Shown: in pieces, positions 19,537-26,125 of the stretch
Position numbering within the stretch: position 1 is the first letter of the stretch
Layout of the letters: every line of letters begins with the position of its first letter
Source: 2-12-FULL-41-16 sp964473715
Lineage (GTDB): Bacteria; Patescibacteriota; Patescibacteriia; Magasanikbacterales; UBA922
DNA: 26,125 bases
Reading direction: 5' to 3'
Assembly (NCBI GenBank): GCA_964473715.1
Contig: CAYYQC010000009.1
Span: 1-26,125, forward strand
Notes under the pieces: model-generated
What the model was told of the DNA's origin: nothing
The model's database searches: none
Seen by the model: the letters and a program-made list of their open reading frames with translations, nothing else
Position numbers and translations under genes: made by a program

Positions 19537-21474
19537 TTATTCAGCAATGGCTTTTATTCGGCGAACTCCAGCACTAACCGCTTCTTCTTTGAGAATTTTA
19601 AACTTACCTACCAAATTGGTGTGTTCAACATGAGGGCCACCACAAAATTCGCGACTAAAACATGGAGCCTTTGGATCTGCCACGGCCACTTCATTCGGGT
19701 CGCCAATCGTGTACACCTTAACCATTTCTTCATATTTGTCACCAAATAAACCAATGGCTTTTTTGGCACGTGCTTCGGCGAGTGGGATGATTTGAAATGA
19801 AACTGGGTAATCACGTTCAATCGCAGCATTCACCAAATCTTCAACTTTTTTTAATTCTTCATCAGTTAATTTATCATTGTGCGCAAAATCAAAACGTAAG
19901 CGTTCTGGGGTAATGTTACTCCCCTTTTGTACAGCATGTGGCCCAAGAATTTCTAGTACTGCAGAATGAAGTAAATGTGTGGCCGTGTGATATCGGACAC
20001 TCATATCTGAGTGGTCCACTAATCCACCTTTGAATTTTTGTTCAGAACCAGCGCGTGATTGTTCTTGATGTTTTTTTACTTCTGCACGGAAACTGGTTTC
20101 GTCTACGGTAAAACCGCGTTCAATGGCTAATTCTTGTGTAATTTCAAAAGGAAAACCATATGATTGATACAAATCAAAAACCTGTTCAGTTGGAATCGCG
20201 TTACCACTACTCAGATTTTTGGTAAATTCAGAGAACTTTTTCATGCCATCGGTAATGGTCCGTTTGAATTTGGTTTCTTCTTTGTCTAGTTCTGCAACAA
20301 TTGCAATTTCTTTTTCTTTTAAATATGGGTAAGCTTCTGCATAAGCAGCTACCACTGCTCCGGCAATTTTACCGGCAAAGTTTTCTTTGACACCAAGTAA
20401 ATGCGCATATCGCACGGCGCGACGAATTAAGCGACGAGTAAAATAGCCCTGGTCTTTGTTGCTTGGAAAGGCACCATCGGCAATTACAAATGTGGCAGCG
20501 CGTAAATGATCTAAAATAACACGAAAGGCTTTGGTAACTTCAGAATCATAATCTGAATATTTTTTACCAGAGACTTCTTCTAAGACTTTCTTAAGTCCAT
20601 CAAAAATATCAATGGTAAAAACATCGGCATCATTGCGCACAGCCGCGGCCATGCGTTCCAAACCTGCGCCAAAGTCTACATTTTTTTGTGGTAATTCTTC
20701 AAAGCCTGTTTCAGTTTTGCGGTATTGCATGAACACATTGTTGCCAATTTCCATGAACCGTCCACAATCACAATTTACATGACAGAATTCACCCCAGGCC
20801 GCTTTGTCTGCGTCACCATTTAAATGATTGTCTCCGCATTGTGGCGCAAAATCCCAGAACATTTCTGTGTCTGGTCCGCCTGGTTCACCCACTGGCATTT
20901 TGCTTGGTATACCAGCACGACTCCACCAGTTTTTCTTTTCATTATAATAGAAAATTTTACCGCCCTGCATGCCTTTTTCTTCCGGAAAATCTACAATTGC
21001 GGCCTCAATATTTTTGGTAGCAAATAATTTTTGCCATAATTCAGCAGATTCTGTGTCACGTGGAATACCAATTTCTTCATTACCGCGAAAACAAGTGAAG
21101 TAAAGATTTTTTGGGTCAAGACCAAGTCCTTTTTCTGTACTGGTTAAAAATTCCCACATCCAAGGGATTTGTTCTTGCTTAAAATAATCACCCAGTGACC
21201 AATTGCCAAGCATTTCAAAGAACGTGGTGTGGCGATTATCCCCTACTTCTTCAATATCTTGAGAACGGAAACATTTTTGAGAATCAGTTAATCGATTTCC
21301 TTGTGGATGTGATTGACCCAACAAATATGCAATCATTGGTTGCATGCCAGACCCTGTGAATAAAGTGGTCGGGTCATTTTCTGGTAAGATTGATGAAGAA
21401 GGCACAACCACGTGCTTTTGGCTGGCAAAAAAATCTAAATAACGTTGACGAATTTCATTGGCTGTTAGGCTCAT
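19537..21474 (-). CDS. alaS: Alanyl-tRNA synthetase, lacking the C-terminal domain
   Basis: Charges tRNA-Ala. The 645-aa protein has the class II catalytic core (LFTGSGMQPMIAYLLG, FRSQDIEEVGDNRHTTFFEMLGNWS), the tRNA-recognition middle region, and the editing domain with zinc-type motif HTATHLLH and later CFSREFCGGPHV. It stops at GVRRIKAIAE, the end of the editing domain, so the C-Ala (DHHA1) domain found in about 875-aa enzymes is missing. Editing should be intact, but tRNA binding by C-Ala is not available. The ATG overlaps the stop of the upstream membrane-protein gene (ATGA). Confidence 0.97.
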   Translation of the reverse strand: MSLTANEIRQRYLDFFASQKHVVVPSSSILPENDPTTLFTGSGMQPMIAYLLGQSHPQGNRLTDSQKCFRSQDIEEVGDNRHTTFFEMLGNWSLGDYFKQEQIPWMWEFLTSTEKGLGLDPKNLYFTCFRGNEEIGIPRDTESAELWQKLFATKNIEAAIVDFPEEKGMQGGKIFYYNEKKNWWSRAGIPSKMPVGEPGGPDTEMFWDFAPQCGDNHLNGDADKAAWGEFCHVNCDCGRFMEIGNNVFMQYRKTETGFEELPQKNVDFGAGLERMAAAVRNDADVFTIDIFDGLKKVLEEVSGKKYSDYDSEVTKAFRVILDHLRAATFVIADGAFPSNKDQGYFTRRLIRRAVRYAHLLGVKENFAGKIAGAVVAAYAEAYPYLKEKEIAIVAELDKEETKFKRTITDGMKKFSEFTKNLSSGNAIPTEQVFDLYQSYGFPFEITQELAIERGFTVDETSFRAEVKKHQEQSRAGSEQKFKGGLVDHSDMSVRYHTATHLLHSAVLEILGPHAVQKGSNITPERLRFDFAHNDKLTDEELKKVEDLVNAAIERDYPVSFQIIPLAEARAKKAIGLFGDKYEEMVKVYTIGDPNEVAVADPKAPCFSREFCGGPHVEHTNLVGKFKILKEEAVSAGVRRIKAIAE

Positions 21475-23438
21475 ACACTATAATTTTGTTTTGGCTCAAG
21501 CTTATATTGGCCATTTTCAAATAAAAACTTATATTGATAAATTTCACGTTTAGCAAAATTAATTTCAATTACTGAACCATCTTTTTGAATTCGGAAATCA
21601 CTCAGGGCATCGTAGTTTACAACATCTTTTGAACTTTTATATAGTTGTTGTTCAAATTTTACCTCGGTTTTTTGGAGTTTTTTATTAAATTCCACAATTC
21701 GGTAATAGATGTCTACATTTTGCCCAATAACGGTGGTTGCATATTGAACTTTTACTTCACGCGCCATATTTTCAAGGTCTGTTTCTCCACTTTCGTATTT
21801 TTGGAAGATCTGCGCTTGAATAATGGTGGTGGCTGTTTCTCCAATACCTGCACAAGTGATCATTGAATCATAGTAAACTTGAGGTTGGCTGTCATTAGTT
21901 TTATCGGCTACTTCTAGACAAGTAACATAACTTGGAGTATTTGCCCCTACCGCATTACTAGTTTCTTGGTATTTCTTATCTTTTTCTTTGGCTGCATCAA
22001 AAGCAGTTTTTACATGTTCAGGTAAATTGCTCAATACTTTTTCACTTTGAATTTTAGACCAGTCTGTGGCAAACAAAGTAGTACTGGCATTTTCACGATT
22101 ATATCGTTCTACTAATCCTTGTAATGTAAATGTTTGGCTAATATTTAATTTTCCCAATGTTTCAGGATCAAATAATTCTACTACTTGTGGAGCGGCGTCT
22201 CGTGATAATAAGCTTAAATAGTACATGTCTAAATCCTTGCCTGACTTAAATCGACTAATGTTTTCACGGGCAATTACAACGTCAACGTTAATTAAACTTA
22301 CCACTGATGCAACCACTAGTACTGCCGCAAGCATAACTTGGAAAAAGCGACGGAATTGCATTTTGGCAACAAGCGCGATGCCAGAGAAAACAAGCGCGCC
22401 CATGACTGCGTAAATAAACCACTGTACGTATAAGCGGAGCGAAGTGTAGCCATAGGTATCCTGGTAAATACCCATGCGATACAACGCGCTTGCTGCCACT
22501 ACGCCAATTTGGGCAATAAATAAAGCTTGCAAAGTATTAATTATCCAATGTGAGCCGTGGTGCGCAAATGAACGATGTGTGCCAATAATTAAGACAGCTG
22601 CTAAAATGAGCACACGAACAAGTTCAAAGAATCCGCTTCGTGCGTATTCAGCAATCGTAATGCCGTTGCCTAGAACAAAAGTGGTACCACCAAATAAATA
22701 ACGGATTTGAATATACACAAACAAACCGAAAAGCGCATTAACCAAAGCTAATACTACACCCACGGTAACAGCATCCAATTTGAATACTTTGGCAACTTTT
22801 TCGCGTAAATGGTTTTTATCACTGGCTAGTAAATAAAAGAACGCGCCAATAAATAACGTCATCATGAGAGTGCGGAATAAGCGCCAGATTGATTCCCAGA
22901 TATTTAAATTTTTCAGCCAGTCTGCAAAAATTGGATCTGCAGATGCCAGTAAACCAGCAAAAACGAGTAAGATTGGAAAAGCAATCACTAACCCCCAAAC
23001 AATTTTTTTAGCCTTACCTTCTTCATGACTAAATAAATCATGATAAATATTTTTCCAATTAGTAATGAGTTGGTCTAAATGTGACCATAATGGTAATTGA
23101 ATGAGATAAAATGGTAAGCCCATGTTTTGGATTGTCAGTGACATGGCAAAAACTAGCCAGGTTAATCCTGCTAAAATTGGGGCCGCGTATAAAGCAAATT
23201 CATTATTATATAAGGCTGGCGCAGTTGCCAAAGCCAAAGTTGGGGCTACGAGCCACCAAGCAAAACGGTTTTGAATCAATTTATTTTGTACGGCCAAGGC
23301 TACAAAACCTAAAGCAGCCAAAACCATGAATACTAAAAAATTTACACCTAAGCCTTTTTCGTAAAATCCAATATCATATGCCAAGGCCAAAACCAAGGCA
23401 AAACCTGTAAACCAAATGCCAGCAAGACGTGTAGTCAT
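21471..23438 (-). CDS. Large polytopic membrane protein, DUF4153/DUF4173-like
   Basis: A 655-aa protein: about ten to eleven membrane helices in the first about 400 residues, then a soluble region of about 250 residues. The segment LLASADPIFADWLKNLN between helices resembles DUF4153/DUF4173 proteins, from memory; their function is unknown. The soluble part begins NVDVVIARENISRFKSGKDLDMYYLSLLSRDAAP and includes three Cys. Its start is one base after the mnmA stop (TAATATG); an upstream in-frame TTG at 23447, with GGAGG 5 nt before it, is an alternative. Its stop overlaps the alaS start by 4 nt. Position in a housekeeping operon says little about function. Confidence 0.7.
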   Translation of the reverse strand: MTTRLAGIWFTGFALVLALAYDIGFYEKGLGVNFLVFMVLAALGFVALAVQNKLIQNRFAWWLVAPTLALATAPALYNNEFALYAAPILAGLTWLVFAMSLTIQNMGLPFYLIQLPLWSHLDQLITNWKNIYHDLFSHEEGKAKKIVWGLVIAFPILLVFAGLLASADPIFADWLKNLNIWESIWRLFRTLMMTLFIGAFFYLLASDKNHLREKVAKVFKLDAVTVGVVLALVNALFGLFVYIQIRYLFGGTTFVLGNGITIAEYARSGFFELVRVLILAAVLIIGTHRSFAHHGSHWIINTLQALFIAQIGVVAASALYRMGIYQDTYGYTSLRLYVQWFIYAVMGALVFSGIALVAKMQFRRFFQVMLAAVLVVASVVSLINVDVVIARENISRFKSGKDLDMYYLSLLSRDAAPQVVELFDPETLGKLNISQTFTLQGLVERYNRENASTTLFATDWSKIQSEKVLSNLPEHVKTAFDAAKEKDKKYQETSNAVGANTPSYVTCLEVADKTNDSQPQVYYDSMITCAGIGETATTIIQAQIFQKYESGETDLENMAREVKVQYATTVIGQNVDIYYRIVEFNKKLQKTEVKFEQQLYKSSKDVVNYDALSDFRIQKDGSVIEINFAKREIYQYKFLFENGQYKLEPKQNYSV

Positions 23439-23439
23439 A

Positions 23440-24495
23440 TTAAGCAATTATGCCTCCTCCAAGGCAGTGAGTATTTTGGTAAAAAACCGCAAATTGACCT
23501 GGTGCCACTGCCCACTCAGGTTTGGTGACAGTCAGGTACACCTGCTTATTTTTTTGAATAAGAGTGGCTGGACGCAGTTCTTGTCCGTGGCGTAATCTCA
23601 CTCTACACTTTACTGGAAATTGTGGGGACTGTCCACTGATCCAGTGGACTTTGGTAAGTTTAATTTCTGATTGAAAAAGTCCTGGACTATTTTTTGGGCC
23701 AACAAAAATAGTGTTAGTTTTTGCCTCTTTTTTAACCACGTGCAGTGGTTCGGCTCGATTTTTGGAATTTAAGTTATGGCGCTGGCCAATGGTATAAAAA
23801 GCCAGGCCATCATGATTGCCCAAAATTTCTTTGGTTTCAATATCTTTAATCAAGCCTGGGGTATGTTTGATTTTCTTTTCCAAAAAATCTTTCATGGGCA
23901 CTTCACCCACAAAACAGATTCCCATGCTCTCCGCGCGAGTGGCAGTTGGTAATTTAAATTTTTTAGCCAAGACGCGAACTTGTGGTTTGGTATATGGACC
24001 AAGTGGAAATAATGTATGGCTTAATTGTTCTTTACTTAATTGATGTAAAAAATACGTTTGATCTTTATGTGTATCTTTGGCAGTCAAAAGCTCGCCATTT
24101 TTGGTAGTGGCATAATGACCTGTGGCCAAGAAATCAAAACCTTCGACCTTGGCTTTTTTGAGCCAGGCGCCAAATTTTACAAATTGATTGCACAGTACAT
24201 CTGGATTTGGCGTGCGCCCAGCTTTGTACTCACGGTACATATAATCTAGAACATCGCGTTTATATTCTTTGGTAAAATTCCAGCGGACAATGGGAATGTT
24301 TAAATGGGCGGCTACGCGCGCGGCGTCACGATAGTCATTAATCCAGCAATTTTTCTTTGCCTGATCTTTCTCATCATAATTAATCATGAACGCAGCTGTA
24401 ACATTATAACCAGCGCGCACCAAAAGCGCGGCCGTGACTGAAGAATCTACACCGCCAGATAAGCACACCAATACTTTGGTTTTCTTTTTATTCAT
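23440..24495 (-). CDS. mnmA: tRNA-specific 2-thiouridylase MnmA
   Basis: Catalyses 2-thiolation of the wobble uridine of tRNA-Lys, -Glu and -Gln using a relayed persulfide sulfur. The 351-aa protein has the PP-loop SGGVDSS (about 13-19) and catalytic Cys102 (NPDVLCN) and Cys194 (GICFVGE). It also has HDGLAFYTIGQRHNL and the C-terminal barrel with GQFAVFY and CLGGGII. I chose ATG 24495, which overlaps the HD gene stop by 8 nt; the frame is open 12 nt further but inside the HD gene. The tRNA-Gln (TTG) in this window would be a natural substrate. Confidence 0.96.
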   Translation of the reverse strand: MNKKKTKVLVCLSGGVDSSVTAALLVRAGYNVTAAFMINYDEKDQAKKNCWINDYRDAARVAAHLNIPIVRWNFTKEYKRDVLDYMYREYKAGRTPNPDVLCNQFVKFGAWLKKAKVEGFDFLATGHYATTKNGELLTAKDTHKDQTYFLHQLSKEQLSHTLFPLGPYTKPQVRVLAKKFKLPTATRAESMGICFVGEVPMKDFLEKKIKHTPGLIKDIETKEILGNHDGLAFYTIGQRHNLNSKNRAEPLHVVKKEAKTNTIFVGPKNSPGLFQSEIKLTKVHWISGQSPQFPVKCRVRLRHGQELRPATLIQKNKQVYLTVTKPEWAVAPGQFAVFYQNTHCLGGGIIA

Positions 24496-25144
24496 AATCA
24501 TGCACATCTTTTATCTGAGCTCGTAAAAAGTTTGCATAGTAATTAGTCAATGCCTCTACCATACCTGGTTCGCTGACAATTTCACGAGCAGTTTTAGTTC
24601 TGAGCCAAAAATAATTATCAAAACTGTAGCGTATACTGCGTGAAATTCTTGTTTCGTCTGGAGCGTTATGCTCAAGCTGACGGGCCAAACCTCTTTCACC
24701 AAATAAATCTAATTTATCCGCATCACGCAAAATCCAGGCAGTATCATACCGATCAGCAAAATTATTCCAGTGATTTCTAATGCTATACAATAATTCATTT
24801 TTTTGAGCTGACGTTAAATCGTTTCGTAAAATTTCATCTTCTTGCAGCCAGTCTTTAAAAAGCAAATATGATAATTCGTGGTGACCTTTTTCATTTTGAT
24901 CAATAGAATTATTGGTATAGCCAAGATCATAACTCTCAGGTACCCGGCCAATATCATGCAAATATCCAGCCATTTCACAAACAAAAACACTGCTGGCATT
25001 TTCATGCGTGGCAATTTTTTTGGCATAATTCCCTACTGCTTCAGCATGTGGAAAACTATGTGCAGGTACTGGATACTTGGTAAATAGTTCTTTTACTTTG
25101 GCAATGGTGTATTCAAGAATTTTTTGTTCAGTTTGAGTATACAT
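24488..25144 (-). CDS. HD-domain phosphohydrolase
   Basis: A 218-aa cytosolic protein of the HD superfamily of metal-dependent phosphohydrolases. Motif residues are visible: His33 (FPHAEAV), the His63-Asp64 pair (AGYLHDIGR), and a later Asp pair (LRDADKLDLFGERG, about 141-143). The substrate is unknown; relatives act on nucleotides, (p)ppGpp or cyclic dinucleotides. Its start follows the ATP-grasp gene stop by one base (TAATATG), and mnmA overlaps its 3' end. Confidence 0.88.
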   Translation of the reverse strand: MYTQTEQKILEYTIAKVKELFTKYPVPAHSFPHAEAVGNYAKKIATHENASSVFVCEMAGYLHDIGRVPESYDLGYTNNSIDQNEKGHHELSYLLFKDWLQEDEILRNDLTSAQKNELLYSIRNHWNNFADRYDTAWILRDADKLDLFGERGLARQLEHNAPDETRISRSIRYSFDNYFWLRTKTAREIVSEPGMVEALTNYYANFLRAQIKDVHDYE

Positions 25145-25145
25145 A

Positions 25146-26072
25146 TTATTTCAAAGTAGTGATTGGTCGGCTTTGGGTAATGTAAAATTTATTTTCTGCA
25201 AAAGCCCATTCAATATCACACGGAAAATCATAATTATTTTCAATTTTTTTACACAGTTCGGCCAGTTCAATAATTTGTTTACCCGATAGTTTTTGGGTTG
25301 CGCCTGCTGGGCCCAAATCTCGCCACCCATTTTTTTCCATTAATCGAGTTTGTTCACTCACAGAAATATCCAAAATAGTCATTTTACTTTTACTAATCAC
25401 ATATGAGTCAGGCGTAACTAAACCGCCCACAATCGCTTCGCCAAGCCCAAGCGCCGCTTCAATAATCATTTGATCATAATCTTCGGTGACTGGATGAACC
25501 GTAAACGCAATTCCAGAAATTTCCGATTGCACCATGGTTTGAATTACGACTGCGACAGACACAGGAGAGTTAATCAAACCTTTTTCATGGCGGTAAAATA
25601 AGGCGCGAGGAGTAAATAATGATGACCAACATTCACGCACTTTTTCCAAAACTTGTTCGCGAGTAGTGTTTAAATAGGTTTCCAATTCCCCTGCCCAGCT
25701 GGCACTACTAGAATCCTCGGCAGTAGCACTGGAACGGACGGCAACAAATTCTGCACTCAAAGTATCAAAGGCTTGTAAAATTTCTTCACTCAAATCTGTT
25801 GGCATTGGTGCGTTCGTAATTACGTTGCGCAAAGTTTCACTAACTTTTTCAATACTATTCATATCGGCTGGGTTTACTTCGGCTAACCGCGCAGTAATTT
25901 CTTGTTGTAGATGATTGGTTTCAATAAAGCGGTCAAAAGTTTGGGCAAGCACGACAAAACCAGGTGGCACTGGGATTCCAGCGTTGGTCATTTCTCCCAA
26001 AGAGGCACCTTTGCCACCTGCTTCGCCAACCGAGTTTTTATTTAGATCAGCAAAAAATTTAAGATTTTCCAT
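25146..26072 (-). CDS. Stand-alone PEP-synthase-type ATP-grasp domain protein
   Basis: A 308-aa protein corresponding only to the N-terminal nucleotide-binding domain of PEP synthase/PPDK. Family motifs are present: VGEAGGKGASLGEM, AVRSSATAEDSSSASWAGELETYLN, ISGIAFTVHPVTED, ALGLGEAIVGGLVTPDSYV, and the final DIEWAF...ITQSRPIT. It ends there, with no phosphohistidine domain and no PEP/pyruvate barrel; full PEP synthase is near 800 aa. It may phosphorylate the His of the swivel-domain protein at 5302. I chose ATG 26072, the usual family start; an in-frame ATG at 26087 is possible. It is the first gene of a chain through HD, mnmA, membrane protein and alaS. Only 53 nt lie beyond it, with TATTAT as a weak -10 candidate. 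Confidence 0.9.
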   Translation of the reverse strand: MENLKFFADLNKNSVGEAGGKGASLGEMTNAGIPVPPGFVVLAQTFDRFIETNHLQQEITARLAEVNPADMNSIEKVSETLRNVITNAPMPTDLSEEILQAFDTLSAEFVAVRSSATAEDSSSASWAGELETYLNTTREQVLEKVRECWSSLFTPRALFYRHEKGLINSPVSVAVVIQTMVQSEISGIAFTVHPVTEDYDQMIIEAALGLGEAIVGGLVTPDSYVISKSKMTILDISVSEQTRLMEKNGWRDLGPAGATQKLSGKQIIELAELCKKIENNYDFPCDIEWAFAENKFYITQSRPITTLK

Positions 26073-26125
26073 ACCCAACCCACCCATTTACCTCAATAAT
26101 AGGCTTAATGTAGCAGAAAATCTTG

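Noticed and set aside
1..26125. CRISPR array, insertion sequence, prophage or integrase
   Set aside because: I saw no regular repeat-spacer pattern, transposase, integrase or phage gene in either strand.

Overview
The window reads as a piece of a draft genome from a small-genome bacterium of the Patescibacteria (CPR) type, probably Parcubacteria-like. The evidence is indirect: compact ribosomal proteins (L13 about 115 aa, IF-1 71 aa), an RNA polymerase alpha subunit that stops after its N-terminal domain, an AlaRS without its C-terminal domain, tightly packed genes mostly lacking Shine-Dalgarno sites, and a CxxC/CxxC zinc-ribbon protein of a kind I associate with CPR genomes. A run of ten N marks a scaffold join at 6790-6799. 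Nearly every gene is on the minus strand; greA is the only clear plus-strand gene.

Reading from low to high coordinates: a partial tRNA with His-type anticodon loop behind a consensus promoter; a lipoprotein gene followed by an aldo/keto reductase; a GC-richer gene encoding a sigma-region-4-like helix-turn-helix joined to an RNA polymerase alpha C-terminal-like domain, divergent from greA; a membrane protein plus inositol-monophosphatase pair; an Arg/Gly-rich zinc-ribbon protein; a protein with a PEP-synthase-type phosphohistidine swivel domain; a hairpin-rich non-coding stretch, the scaffold gap and tRNA-Gln; ftsE-ftsX; an ABC exporter preceded by tRNA-Thr; a cupredoxin-like membrane-anchored protein; tRNA-Gly; then a surface/division cluster read as flippase, GT4 glycosyltransferase, FtsB/DivIC-like protein, and parvulin-type foldase.

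From 15258 to 19027 lies the ribosomal operon infA-rpmJ-rpsM-rpsK-rpsD-rpoA-rplQ-rplM-rpsI. It is driven by a textbook TTGACA-17-TATAAT promoter and closed by a strong hairpin terminator. Between infA and rpmJ sits a long-stem structure followed by six T that encloses a 14-codon basic ORF, which looks like an attenuator. Upstream of infA is a chain of tightly linked genes: PEP-synthase-type ATP-grasp domain, HD phosphohydrolase, mnmA, large membrane protein, alaS and a GtrA-like protein.

The most interesting themes are: (1) the alpha C-terminal domain is missing from RpoA but present on a separate sigma4-alphaCTD fusion protein, which shares a promoter region with greA; (2) the PEP-synthase machinery is split into a lone ATP-grasp protein and a lone swivel-domain protein, with no PEP/pyruvate barrel in view; (3) five gene junctions use the identical stop/start string TAATATG; (4) several genes have a -10 box only 6-10 nt before the start codon, suggesting leaderless mRNAs. 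All homology statements are from reading the sequences by eye; no searches were run.
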